64,000 bases of DNA, taken from the NCBI RefSeq assembly GCF_009495755.1, contig NZ_WIBJ01000030.1:124001-188000 (forward strand), written 5' to 3'. A program made the position numbers and the translations under genes. The notes under the pieces were generated by a model. That model saw only the letters and a list, made by a program, of their open reading frames with translations, was not told the DNA's origin and searched no databases. This document shows positions 44,086 through 53,060 of the stretch, piece after piece (the first letter of the stretch is position 1; each line of letters opens with the position of its first letter). Origin of the DNA: Flavobacterium sp. LMO8. Its GTDB lineage: Bacteria > Bacteroidota > Bacteroidia > Flavobacteriales > Flavobacteriaceae.

Positions 44086-44418
44086 ATGGGAAAATTTGTA
44101 ATTTCAACAAGAAAAAACGGAGAATTTCAATTTAGCTTAAATGCAGGTAATGGTCAAGAAATCTTAGCTAGCGAAGGATATACAACTAAAGCAGCTTGTT
44201 TAAATGGAGTAGAATCAGTGAAGAAAAATTCACAAGAAGAAGCTCGTTTCGATAAATTAGAATCAAAAAATGGAAAATTTTATTTCAATTTGAAGGCTAC
44301 TAATGGTCAAATTATTGGTACAAGTGAAATGTATGAAACTACAGCTTCTAGAGACAACGGAATTGCTTCTGTAGCGAAAAATGCTCCAGATGCTTCGGTT
44401 GATGATCAAACGGCTTAG
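44086..44418 (+). CDS. YegP/DUF1508 protein
   Basis: 110 residues from the ATG at 44086 (MGKFVISTRKNGEFQF). The long in-frame extension upstream is AT-rich and lacks coding character. Two DUF1508 repeats are visible: FQFSLNAGNGQEILASEGYTTK, and FYFNLKATNGQIIGTSEMYETT, separated by VESVKKNSQEEARF. The family is small, cytoplasmic and of unknown function, often induced by stress. It is monocistronic with its own terminator. Confidence 0.88.
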   Translation: MGKFVISTRKNGEFQFSLNAGNGQEILASEGYTTKAACLNGVESVKKNSQEEARFDKLESKNGKFYFNLKATNGQIIGTSEMYETTASRDNGIASVAKNAPDASVDDQTA

Positions 44419-44436
44419 TTTTAATAAATAATTTTG

Positions 44437-44467
44437 AAAAGTGTCTACCTAAAAGTAGGCACTTTTT
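44437..44467 (+). terminator. Terminator of the YegP gene
   Basis: AAAAGTGTCTACC pairs with the GTAGGCACTTTTT run (one mismatch) with loop TAAAA, 19 bases after the stop and followed by Ts. Confidence 0.75.
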
Positions 44468-44519
44468 GTTTTTAGATTTGTCAAAACAACAAAAAAAGGA
44501 TTCTAAATTATTAATTTCG

Positions 44520-44527
44520 TATTTTTG
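44520..44527 (+). promoter_or_regulatory. -7 box of the KAS III-like gene
   Basis: TATTTTTG is a perfect -7 box, 28 bases before the ATG at 44556. Confidence 0.5.
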
Positions 44528-44555
44528 TTTTAATAAAATGTAAAATTCGAAATAT

Positions 44556-45563
44556 ATGTTTCATTCCAAAATATCAGGATTAGGGTATTATGTTCCAGAT
44601 AATATTGTTACCAATAACGATTTGTCTAAAATAATGGAAACCAATGACGAATGGATTCAAGAACGAACTGGAATTCAAGAACGTCGTCACATCATAAGAG
44701 GAGAAGATACCACCACTTCAATGGGTGTAAAAGCAGCTGAAATTGCTATTGAACGTTCAGGAGTAACTAAAGAAGATATCGATTTTGTCATCTTCGCTAC
44801 TTTGAGTCCCGATTATTATTTTCCAGGTCCAGGTGTTTTAGTGCAACGCGATTTAGGTTTAAGAACCGTTGGTGCTTTAGATGTTCGTAATCAATGTTCG
44901 GGTTTTGTGTATGCGATTTCAATTGCAGATCAATACATCAAAACCGGAATGTATAAAAACGTTTTAGTAATCGGTTCTGAATTACATTCAACAGGTTTAG
45001 ATATGACCACTCGTGGTAGAGGTGTTTCGGTGATTTTTGGAGATGGAGCAGGAGCAGCCGTACTTTCAAGAGAAGAAGATTTATCAAAAGGGATTTTATC
45101 AACCCATTTACATTCAGAAGGGCAACATGCTGAAGAATTATCGTTAGTTGCTCCTGGAATGGGGAAACGTTGGGTAACCGACATCATTGCAGATAATGAT
45201 CCAAATGACGAAAGTTATTATCCATACATGAACGGACAATTTGTTTTCAAAAATGCAGTCGTTCGTTTTAGTGAAGTCATTAACGAAGGCTTACAAGCCA
45301 ATAATCTGCAAGTTTCTGATATAAATCTATTGGTGCCACATCAAGCGAATTTGAGAATTTCACAATTCATTCAACAGAAATTCCGTTTAACGGATAACCA
45401 AGTATTCAATAATATTCAAAAATATGGAAATACAACGGCAGCTTCCATTCCAATTGCTTTAACTGAAGCTTGGGAACAAGGTAAAATCAAATCAGGTGAT
45501 TTAGTAGTTCTAGCGGCTTTTGGTTCAGGTTTTACTTGGGGAAGTGTGATTATTAGATGGTAA
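44556..45563 (+). CDS. 3-oxoacyl-ACP synthase III family protein (KAS III-like)
   Basis: 335 residues. The catalytic triad of the ketosynthase III fold is complete: Cys114 (RNQCSGFVYA), His262 (LVPHQANLRI) and Asn292 (KYGNTTAASIP). It starts with the FabH-type YYVPDNIVTN. No other fatty-acid gene is adjacent, so this may be a specialised paralogue that primes an unusual acid or makes beta-ketoacyl products, and not the housekeeping FabH. It is monocistronic, with a -7 box and a strong terminator. Confidence 0.88.
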   Translation: MFHSKISGLGYYVPDNIVTNNDLSKIMETNDEWIQERTGIQERRHIIRGEDTTTSMGVKAAEIAIERSGVTKEDIDFVIFATLSPDYYFPGPGVLVQRDLGLRTVGALDVRNQCSGFVYAISIADQYIKTGMYKNVLVIGSELHSTGLDMTTRGRGVSVIFGDGAGAAVLSREEDLSKGILSTHLHSEGQHAEELSLVAPGMGKRWVTDIIADNDPNDESYYPYMNGQFVFKNAVVRFSEVINEGLQANNLQVSDINLLVPHQANLRISQFIQQKFRLTDNQVFNNIQKYGNTTAASIPIALTEAWEQGKIKSGDLVVLAAFGSGFTWGSVIIRW

Positions 45564-45600
45564 GTTTTAGAGAATAGAAAAAAGAAAAAAGAATATAGAT

Positions 45601-45633
45601 AAAAAGCGCTCTGAGATTTCAGAACGCTTTTTT
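45601..45633. terminator. Bidirectional terminator
   Basis: AAAAAGCGCTCTGA pairs with TCAGAACGCTTTTT around GATT (one T-C mismatch), between the convergent KAS III-like and receptor genes. Confidence 0.8.
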
Positions 45634-45642
45634 ACTTTTTTA

Positions 45643-45718
45643 TTGAAAATTCCAAGTTGAATATTCAACATTATATTTAATAACGAATGTTGAATTTTCA
45701 ACAACGAATATTGAAATT
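45643..45718. repeat. Iterated TTGAATATTCAAC/AACGAAT-word string
   Basis: Words TTGAAAATTC, TTGAATATTCAAC, AACGAATGTTGAA and AACGAATATTGAAA recur in imperfect register up to the receptor stop. The same vocabulary returns at 50090-50170 after argS. Confidence 0.55.
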
Positions 45719-48133
45719 TTAGAACATTCCGCCACCACCTTGAGTTTCATTTGCATCTCTTTGTTTTCTGGCTAAAGCACGGTTTTTTCCGCCACCGAAA
45801 ATGTAATTGAATCCTACATAGAAAGTTTGACTTTCCCAGTAAAACGCCCCTTGTTGTCTAAACGGAATATTTCCATCAAAAGCAAAACGCATATTTTCAA
45901 AAACGTCGTTGTAACGAGCTGTGATGGTTCCTTTTCCTTTTAAAATGTTATAAGTTGCTCCAATATCCATTTTGTACATTTCCATTCTATCGTATTGTAA
46001 ACCTCTGTCTTTTCCTCTATACATTCCAAATAATTGAAAACGCAAATCTTTTGTAGCCGTAAAACTATTGTTGATTCTTGCGTTAAAAGTAGTTACATCT
46101 ACTTCAGCATTTTCTAAAGCATTTGTGCTAGCATTTTGTACGGTTCCTTTTGCCGTTTTAAAATAAACATCGGCACTTGCATTAACAGACCACCATTGTG
46201 TGAATTTTAAATTTCCTGAAGTTTCAATTCCAAAGGCATCATTATTATCAAAGTTGTCATATGATAAAATGTTACGATTTGGATTGTTTGGATCGTTGTA
46301 AACTACTCTCGAAATTTCATCTGAAATACTTCTGTAGAAAACACCACTTGTAATAGAACCAATTTTGGTTGTTCTAGTATAATTCACTTCAAACGAATTG
46401 GTAAATTGTGGAACTAAATCTGGATTTCCTCTCGATTCCATTAAAGGTGTTGTCCATTCTCTAATTGGGCTAATTTGTCCAATACTTGGTCGGTCAACTC
46501 GTCTTGAATAATTAAAATTGAATGAGTTTTTATCGTTTGCCGTATACGTTAAAAATGCTGATGGATAAGCTGTAAACAAGTCGTCAGAAATGTTTTGAGC
46601 ATCAGTAAAACTAGGATTTGTCTCGTTGATGGCAAAATCAGCATCCAAGTCAAAATGTTCTAAACGCACCCCAAGTTGACCGCTCCATTTTCCAATTTGC
46701 TTACCAACATTCGCATAAGCTGAATAAATATTTCTTCCAAATTCAAACGAATTATTCGCACTTGTAAAACTCGGATTAATATCATTAAAACGGTTACCCG
46801 AATTTTGAATTCTTGTTTCAACACCTAATTCCAATTTTGTAGTTTCAGTTATAGGGTTGATATAATCGGCATTAAACTGAAAATAATCAGTGGTTCCTTT
46901 TACAATATTGGTTCTGTCAAAATTAAAAGTTGGATTCGAAATTGTTTCATCGTACACTGTATTCTCGTCATTCACCGTGTGTGAGTAGTTTAATTGAATC
47001 TCTAAATTTTCATCTTTCTTTTCAAAATCATGTTTAAAAACCATATCGTAAGTTTGGTTTTTATTGTTTCCTCTACTTCCAAAAAGTTGTGTTGTGTTTC
47101 TATTCGCAATTGGGTCGTCATAAACTACAGTAGTCAAACCAGAACCTGTTCCAGATGTAAAACTTTGATTGGTGTAAGCAGATAATGTGTTTTTGTCGTT
47201 GATGTAATAATCCATTCCAAGCTTTAAAAGGTGCGAATTATTCTTGTTTTTAAATTGAAAATCTTGGCGATTTTCTTGCGTAGGTCTTTCGCTATCTACA
47301 AAGCCATTGTTGGCATTGATTCCGTGATTAAAACCATAATTGGTGTAAAAATTTACTTTTCCAACACGATAATTCATGTTTAAAGCTGAGTTGGTTTTTG
47401 GTGTGATTCCAAAAGTAACACCTGTGTTTAATGAACCATTAAAACCATCTTGCGAATTTTTATGCAAAATAATATTGATAATTCCACTCATTCCTTCTGG
47501 GTTGTATTTTGCCGAAGGATTTGTAATCAATTCAATTTGTTTAATCGAAGCCGAAGGAATTTGTTGCAACAATTGCTCTACTGAAACATTCGAAGGTTTT
47601 CCGTCGATAAGCACACGTACATTGCTGTTTCCTCTCATGCTAATTTCTTTCGTTTGGGGATCAATACTAACTGTTGGAATATTGTTCATAATTTCAGAAG
47701 CTGTAGTTCCTGATGCGATTAAATCTTTACCAACATTAATTACTTTTCTATCAATTTTTTGCACCATGTTTGAACGTTCAGCTACCACTTCAACATCTTT
47801 TAATTCTGAAACGTCTTCAGAAATAGCGATTATTCCTAAGTTTTGATTGGCGTCTGAAGTCAAATCCATGTTTTTAATAACTGTTGTATATCCAATAAAT
47901 TGAATTTCAACTATGTATTTTTGTAAAGCTAATTTGTTGATGGCAAAATTTCCGTCTTCTGTGGTTACACCTCCTGTAACAATCTTGTCATTATCTTTAA
48001 GAATAATGTTCACGTAAGGTAAAGGTTCATTTGTGTTTTTGTCAATAACCTTTCCTTTGATGCTTCCTGAATTTTGTGCAAATCCAAAAGTAATTGAGCA
48101 CAAGAAACAGGTGATAATTAATTTAAGTTTCAT
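45719..48133 (-). CDS. TonB-dependent receptor with carboxypeptidase-regulatory domain
   Basis: 804 residues. The signal peptide ends ITFGFAQ. A CarboxypepD-regulatory-like domain (about 25-105, GSIKGKVIDKNTNEPLPYVNI) is followed by a plug with NNIPTVSIDPQTKEISMRGNSNVRVLIDGKPS and NPSAKYNPEGMSGIINIIL. A long outer-membrane beta-barrel (OMP_b-brl type) then runs to the end, closing YVGFNYIFGGG and a short Gly-rich tail (TQGGGGMF). It probably takes up or binds a surface ligand; the substrate is unknown and no SusD-like partner is adjacent. Confidence 0.9.
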   Translation of the reverse strand: MKLKLIITCFLCSITFGFAQNSGSIKGKVIDKNTNEPLPYVNIILKDNDKIVTGGVTTEDGNFAINKLALQKYIVEIQFIGYTTVIKNMDLTSDANQNLGIIAISEDVSELKDVEVVAERSNMVQKIDRKVINVGKDLIASGTTASEIMNNIPTVSIDPQTKEISMRGNSNVRVLIDGKPSNVSVEQLLQQIPSASIKQIELITNPSAKYNPEGMSGIINIILHKNSQDGFNGSLNTGVTFGITPKTNSALNMNYRVGKVNFYTNYGFNHGINANNGFVDSERPTQENRQDFQFKNKNNSHLLKLGMDYYINDKNTLSAYTNQSFTSGTGSGLTTVVYDDPIANRNTTQLFGSRGNNKNQTYDMVFKHDFEKKDENLEIQLNYSHTVNDENTVYDETISNPTFNFDRTNIVKGTTDYFQFNADYINPITETTKLELGVETRIQNSGNRFNDINPSFTSANNSFEFGRNIYSAYANVGKQIGKWSGQLGVRLEHFDLDADFAINETNPSFTDAQNISDDLFTAYPSAFLTYTANDKNSFNFNYSRRVDRPSIGQISPIREWTTPLMESRGNPDLVPQFTNSFEVNYTRTTKIGSITSGVFYRSISDEISRVVYNDPNNPNRNILSYDNFDNNDAFGIETSGNLKFTQWWSVNASADVYFKTAKGTVQNASTNALENAEVDVTTFNARINNSFTATKDLRFQLFGMYRGKDRGLQYDRMEMYKMDIGATYNILKGKGTITARYNDVFENMRFAFDGNIPFRQQGAFYWESQTFYVGFNYIFGGGKNRALARKQRDANETQGGGGMF

Positions 48134-48233
48134 TTGTTTGTTTTTGATTAAATGATTGATGATTGTGTTTAATAGACTTCAACAATTGTTAAATGTTACA
48201 GTATTTTTAAAATATTTTTTTAATCGAAAAAAA

Positions 48234-48270
48234 ACTAATCACTATTTACTAATCACTAACTACTATTTAT
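48234..48270. repeat. Iterated ACTAATCACTA-word string
   Basis: ACTAATCACTATTT, ACTAATCACTAAC and TACTATTTATT follow each other just upstream of the argS -7 box. Non-coding. Confidence 0.5.
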
Positions 48271-48278
48271 TACCTTTG
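48271..48278 (+). promoter_or_regulatory. argS -7 box
   Basis: TACCTTTG is a perfect -7 box, 22 bases before the argS ATG; no upstream TTG is seen at the ideal distance. Confidence 0.5.
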
Positions 48279-48300
48279 CACGTTCAAAAAATAAGGTAAA

Positions 48301-50085
48301 ATGACATTACATCACACATTAACAACACACATCCAAAATGCGGTTCTTGAATTGTTCAATATTTCTATTGAAAAAGTTGAATTTCAAGCTACTAGGAAAG
48401 AGTTCGAAGGTGATATTACTATGGTAGTTTTTCCTTTGGTAAAAGCATTAAAAGGTAATCCAGTTGAAATCGGAAATCAGATAGGAAATTGCTTAGTAAC
48501 GAACGTAAATGAAGTTTCTAAGTTCAATGTAGTAGGTGGATTTTTAAATATTGTGATTTCGGATGCTTTTTATGTGGAATTTTTTAATTCGATAAAAAAC
48601 AACGAGACATTTGGTTTTGTAGCTCCAAGAGAAGGAGAAAAGGCGGTTATGGTAGAATATTCTTCGCCAAATACTAACAAACCTTTGCATTTAGGACACA
48701 TTCGTAACAACTTATTAGGTTATTCCGTTGCCGAAATCATTAAAGCTTCTGGAAAAAAAGTATACAAAACGCAAATCATCAACGATAGAGGAATTCATAT
48801 TTGTAAATCAATGTTGGCTTGGCAAAAATTCGGTAACGGACAAACGCCAGAATCAACAGGATTGAAAGGTGATAAATTGGTTGGGAATTTCTATGTTGAA
48901 TTCGACAAACAATATAAAAAAGAAATTACGGAATTAATCGCTCAAGGTAAAACCGAAGAAGAAGCAAAAAAACTAGCACCATCTATTTTAGAAGCACAAC
49001 AAATGCTTTTAGATTGGGAAAATGGAAAGCAAGAAGTTATTGAACTTTGGAAAACCATGAACCAATGGGTGTATGATGGATTTGAACAAACGTATAAAAA
49101 TCTTGGCGTAAATTTTGATAGCTATTATTATGAATCCAACACGTATTTACTTGGAAAAGAAGTAGTGCAATTTGGTTTAGAAAAAGGTATTTTTGAGAAA
49201 GATCCAGATGGTTCGGTTTGGATTGATTTAACAGCGGATGGATTGGATAGAAAAATCGTGCTTCGTTCTGACGGGACAGCGGTTTATATGACTCAAGATA
49301 TTGGAACGGCTATCCAACGTGTGAAAGATTTTCCAGATGTTGGAGGAATGGTTTACACCGTTGGAAACGAGCAAGATTACCATTTTAAAGTGTTATTCTT
49401 AATCTTGAAAAAGTTAGGGTTTGATTGGGCTGATAGCTTATATCATTTATCATACGGAATGGTGGAATTGCCTTCTGGAAAAATGAAATCACGTGAAGGA
49501 ACCGTTGTAGATGCAGATGATTTAATGGCAGAAATGACTACAACAGCGCAAACAATTTCGGAAGATTTAGGAAAATTAGAAGGTTATTCTGAAGATGAAA
49601 AAGCGGTTTTATTTAAAACAATCGGTTTAGGTGCGTTGAAATATTACATGTTAAAGGTTGATCCGAAAAAACAAATGATGTTCAATCCAGAAGAATCAGT
49701 TGATTTTGCTGGAAATACAGGACCATTTATTCAGTATACTTACGCTCGTATTCAGTCGATTTTGAGAAAAGCTGATTTTGATTTTGAAAATGTTGTCATA
49801 TCGAGCGGAGTCGAGATACATGAAAAAGAGAAAGAATTAATCAAGCAAGTACAATTATTCCCTGAAGTAATTCAAAATGCGGCAGAGAATCATAGTCCGG
49901 CGTTGATTGCAAATTATACGTATGATTTGGTAAAAGAATTCAATTCGTTTTATCAACAAGTTTCGATTTTAGGAGAAGAAAATCACGATAAAAAAGTGTT
50001 TAGAGTACAATTGTCAAAATCAGTTGGAAACACCATAAAAAATGCATTTCAGTTATTAGGAATTGAGGTTCCTGAGCGAATGTAA
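48301..50085 (+). CDS. argS: Arginyl-tRNA synthetase with REP-derived insertion
   Basis: 594 residues. An N-terminal tRNA-binding domain precedes the class I catalytic core with the HIGH-like PLHLGHIRNN and the KMSKS-like GKMKSREGT. The C-terminal DALR anticodon domain starts near residue 475 and ends QLLGIEVPERM, the usual Arg-RS end. It charges tRNA-Arg. Odd: bases 49794-49818 match a REP-like TGTCATnTCGAG...TCGAGA repeat in frame, encoding residues 498-506 (VVISSGVEI) at the start of the anticodon domain. The frame is intact, so the enzyme should be functional. Confidence 0.96.
   Translation: MTLHHTLTTHIQNAVLELFNISIEKVEFQATRKEFEGDITMVVFPLVKALKGNPVEIGNQIGNCLVTNVNEVSKFNVVGGFLNIVISDAFYVEFFNSIKNNETFGFVAPREGEKAVMVEYSSPNTNKPLHLGHIRNNLLGYSVAEIIKASGKKVYKTQIINDRGIHICKSMLAWQKFGNGQTPESTGLKGDKLVGNFYVEFDKQYKKEITELIAQGKTEEEAKKLAPSILEAQQMLLDWENGKQEVIELWKTMNQWVYDGFEQTYKNLGVNFDSYYYESNTYLLGKEVVQFGLEKGIFEKDPDGSVWIDLTADGLDRKIVLRSDGTAVYMTQDIGTAIQRVKDFPDVGGMVYTVGNEQDYHFKVLFLILKKLGFDWADSLYHLSYGMVELPSGKMKSREGTVVDADDLMAEMTTTAQTISEDLGKLEGYSEDEKAVLFKTIGLGALKYYMLKVDPKKQMMFNPEESVDFAGNTGPFIQYTYARIQSILRKADFDFENVVISSGVEIHEKEKELIKQVQLFPEVIQNAAENHSPALIANYTYDLVKEFNSFYQQVSILGEENHDKKVFRVQLSKSVGNTIKNAFQLLGIEVPERM
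49794..49818 (+). repeat. REP-like repeat inside argS
   Basis: TGTCATATCGAGC followed by GGAGTCGAGATA has dyad halves (TCGAG / GTCGA). It matches a repeat word I recall from Flavobacterium intergenic regions. It is in frame with argS, codons 498-506. Confidence 0.65.
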
Positions 50086-50089
50086 AAAT

Positions 50090-50170
50090 ATTTCAACATT
50101 CAAAATTCCATGTTGAATATTCCTTGTTTAAATATCGAACAACGAACTTGGAACAACGAATTTTGAAATA
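50090..50170. repeat. Iterated TTGAATATTC/AACGAA-word string
   Basis: Downstream of argS: TTTCAACATTC, CCATGTTGAATATTCC, ATCGAACAACGAACTTGG, AACAACGAATTTTGAAA. It uses the vocabulary of 45643-45718. Non-coding. Confidence 0.55.
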
Positions 50171-50198
50171 GTAAATCAGTTATAAGAGATAAAATTAA

Positions 50199-51647
50199 GT
50201 GAACACATCAAAATATTTTTTTCAAACTTTAATTGTGGTAATCGTTTCTGGATTGTCTTTTTTGGCATTCAAAACGTTTTTGCCTAAGAAATTATTTGCC
50301 GAAAGTAAATTAGATTCTAAAAATGTGGTAGTCGATAGTTTGCTTTTGGAAGCTATTGCCGAAGATGAGGGTGAAGTGACCGAAGACTCTATAACTAAAA
50401 CCGTTATTGATTATAAAGTGGTAAACGGTATTAAATTCCCGCCAGAAACATTCGAAGAATATACTGGAAATCAATATTTAGCGACATTTTTTGAAAAGCT
50501 ATTCCAATTAGAAACAAAAAAAGAAGGCAATGTTCGCATCGCTTATTTTGGAGATTCGATGACCGATGGCGATTTAATTGTAAAAGATTTTAGAACGTAT
50601 TTCCAAGAAAAATTTGGTGGGCAAGGTGTTGGTTTTGTGAACATCACATCAGAATCTGCAAGTTCTCGTAGTTCTGTTACGCACGAATTTTCTGGAAATT
50701 GGAAAACACAATCGTATTTAAAAGTTAAACATCCGTCTAGAGCTTTTGGAGTGAATGGACATGTGTTTTTTGCAAACGATACAGCAAATTTGGCTTGGGT
50801 AAAATATAAAGCAACTAAAACAAGATTTGCAACAGAATTACCTCGACCAACCTTATTCTACGGAAGTTCTTCTAACAAAGAAGGAAAGGTGTTTTATGTT
50901 GCTGGCGATACAATCGTAAAAAAAATGACACCAAACAATACGTTAAACACACTTACATTATCGGAAGGAAGTTTGAAAAGTATTAAAGTAAATTTTAAAC
51001 AAGCCGATTCTATTCCAATCTACGGATTCAATTTTGATGATGGAAAAGGCGTTCATGTGGATAATTTTTCTAACAGAGGAAATTCAGGTTTGCCATTAGG
51101 AAGTTTTGATATCAATACGATGCGTGCGTTTCATGACAAATTAGATTATGATTTAATTGTCTTGCAATATGGTGCTAATGTGTTGAATTACGGTTCGTTA
51201 AATTATAGTTGGTACGAAAAACGAATGGCGAAAGTAGTAGCGCATTTGAAAGAATGTTTTCCAGGAGTGGCTATTTTAATTATTTCAACTGCAGATAAAT
51301 CTACCAAATACGATTTAGAAATGAAAACAGATTCTGCCGTTATTCCTTTAAATGCTGCACAAAAACGTTATGCAATTAAATCGGAATCGAGTTTTGTAAA
51401 CATGTACACCTTAATGGGAGGTAATGGTTCCATGATTCAATGGGTAGAACAAGAGCCAGCAAGAGCCAATAAAGATTATACGCATTTTAATCATAGAGGC
51501 GCAAAAGAAGTAGCTAATTTGATTTTTACACAATTAAATCAAGGTTATGAAACCTATAAGGGATTAAGAAAAAAACGTAAAAAACAAGCTGCTCCAGTAA
51601 AAAAAGATAGTGTGATAATCAATAAAGATTCCGTTTATGAAGAATAG
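50199..51647 (+). CDS. SGNH-hydrolase-like exported protein
   Basis: 482 residues with a GTG start; no ATG fits and the next gene overlaps its end. An N-terminal hydrophobic segment (about 7-24) is a signal anchor. The SGNH blocks are visible: GDS at 118-120 (YFGDSMTDGD), the Gly/Asn block at 324-330 (YGANVLN) and the catalytic Asp/His in DYTHFNHRG (D426, H429). The C-terminus is very basic (KGLRKKRKKQ). It is probably an O-acetyl-transferring or esterase component working with the next two genes, like AlgX/AlgJ in alginate acetylation. It overlaps the following gene by 11 bases. Confidence 0.82.
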   Translation: MNTSKYFFQTLIVVIVSGLSFLAFKTFLPKKLFAESKLDSKNVVVDSLLLEAIAEDEGEVTEDSITKTVIDYKVVNGIKFPPETFEEYTGNQYLATFFEKLFQLETKKEGNVRIAYFGDSMTDGDLIVKDFRTYFQEKFGGQGVGFVNITSESASSRSSVTHEFSGNWKTQSYLKVKHPSRAFGVNGHVFFANDTANLAWVKYKATKTRFATELPRPTLFYGSSSNKEGKVFYVAGDTIVKKMTPNNTLNTLTLSEGSLKSIKVNFKQADSIPIYGFNFDDGKGVHVDNFSNRGNSGLPLGSFDINTMRAFHDKLDYDLIVLQYGANVLNYGSLNYSWYEKRMAKVVAHLKECFPGVAILIISTADKSTKYDLEMKTDSAVIPLNAAQKRYAIKSESSFVNMYTLMGGNGSMIQWVEQEPARANKDYTHFNHRGAKEVANLIFTQLNQGYETYKGLRKKRKKQAAPVKKDSVIINKDSVYEE

Positions 51648-53058
51648 ATTTTTGATATTTTTGTTAGGAATTTCTTTTTTTGGATTTTCTCAAGATACTT
51701 TATTAGTGCCAATGGATTCGGTTTATACGGATATTCCTGTAGTTGATTCTATCGAAGTTACTTTTACAGGAAACGACATTCAAAATCCTAGTGCATTATT
51801 GTCTTTTTATGATAAAATGTACCAATTAGAACAAAGTAAATCAGGTAAGATTAATATAGTTCATATTGGAGATTCGCACATACAAGCCGATTTGTTTACC
51901 GCTAAAATTCGTGCTCAATTTCAAAAGGTGTTTGGAAATGGTGGTTTTGGTTTTACCTTTCCGTATAGTGTAGCTAAGACAAATAACAGTGCTCCAATTC
52001 GGTATTCTGCATCAGGAAGTTTTCAAAGTTTCAGGAATTTATATGCTGATGAAAATCGACCAGTTGGCTTAAGTGGTTTTTCTATGGAAACGACTTTAAA
52101 GGATTTTGCAATTCAATTGAATGTAAAAGATGCACAATATAATTTTACGAAATTGAAAGTCATTACGCCACAAAATGTGAATTTGTTTGATGTTTCTGTT
52201 TCTAATAAAAACATTGTCATTGAAAGAAAAGTACCGAAAAAAATCACGCATAAAGTTAAGCCAGGTGAAGTTTTAGGTGGAATAGCTAATAAATATAATG
52301 TTTCTTTGAAAGCTTTGAAACAAGCAAACGGTTTAAAAAGTGATATGATTCGCGATGGAAAGGTGTTGACGATTCCAACTAAAGGAACACAATCAAAGTC
52401 TACAACCAAAACGGAATATATTCCAATCGAATTACAACCTTCGTTATTTTCTAACGATTATATTTCGGAAACACCTTTAGATAAAATTGCGATTGTTCCC
52501 AATCAAGAGATTGATGATTTTGCTTTGAATGGATTGGTTTTAGAAAATGATAATTCGGGTGTGATTTATCACAGCATAGGTGTGAATGGTGCAAAAGCTT
52601 CAGATTATAATAAATTCAGATTGTTCAATGAGCAATTACCTGTTTTAAATCCAGATTTGGTTATTATTTCCTTAGGAACAAATGAGAGTTTCGATAAGCA
52701 ATCAGGCGAACAATATTTTGCACATTTGGATCAAATGATTCAAGGAATTAAAGAAAAAAATCCACAAGCTTGTGTTTTGGTAATGACACCACCTCCATCG
52801 GTTTTACATCGAAAATATAGAAATACTTTTATTGAAAAATATGCCGAAGCAATTGAAAATAATGCGCAAAATAGTAATTATGCTTTTTGGGATTTGCTAA
52901 AGATTTTTGGTGGGAACAATGCCATCAATAGAAACGCAGCAAAAGGTTTTATGGCTAGAGATAAAGTACATTATTCAAAAGTAGGTTACGAAAAACAAGG
53001 CGATTTGTTTTTTGAAGCATTTTTACAATCATATGAATTATTCAAATCAACAAAATAG
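51637..53058 (+). CDS. SGNH-hydrolase protein with nested LysM domain
   Basis: 473 residues. The signal peptide ends FFGFSQ. The SGNH motifs are split: GDSH at 78-81 (VHIGDSHIQADLF), a block II Gly near 315, GTNES at 347-351 and the catalytic D442-H445 in ARDKVHYSKVGYEKQGD. Between the first and later blocks, about residues 203-247, sits a complete LysM repeat (THKVKPGEVLGGIANKYNVSLKALKQANGL...). LysM binds peptidoglycan or chitin-like glycans, so the enzyme is aimed at cell wall. It is one of a pair with the preceding gene and lies two bases before the MBOAT gene. Confidence 0.88.
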   Translation: MKNRFLIFLLGISFFGFSQDTLLVPMDSVYTDIPVVDSIEVTFTGNDIQNPSALLSFYDKMYQLEQSKSGKINIVHIGDSHIQADLFTAKIRAQFQKVFGNGGFGFTFPYSVAKTNNSAPIRYSASGSFQSFRNLYADENRPVGLSGFSMETTLKDFAIQLNVKDAQYNFTKLKVITPQNVNLFDVSVSNKNIVIERKVPKKITHKVKPGEVLGGIANKYNVSLKALKQANGLKSDMIRDGKVLTIPTKGTQSKSTTKTEYIPIELQPSLFSNDYISETPLDKIAIVPNQEIDDFALNGLVLENDNSGVIYHSIGVNGAKASDYNKFRLFNEQLPVLNPDLVIISLGTNESFDKQSGEQYFAHLDQMIQGIKEKNPQACVLVMTPPPSVLHRKYRNTFIEKYAEAIENNAQNSNYAFWDLLKIFGGNNAINRNAAKGFMARDKVHYSKVGYEKQGDLFFEAFLQSYELFKSTK

Positions 53059-53060
53059 AA

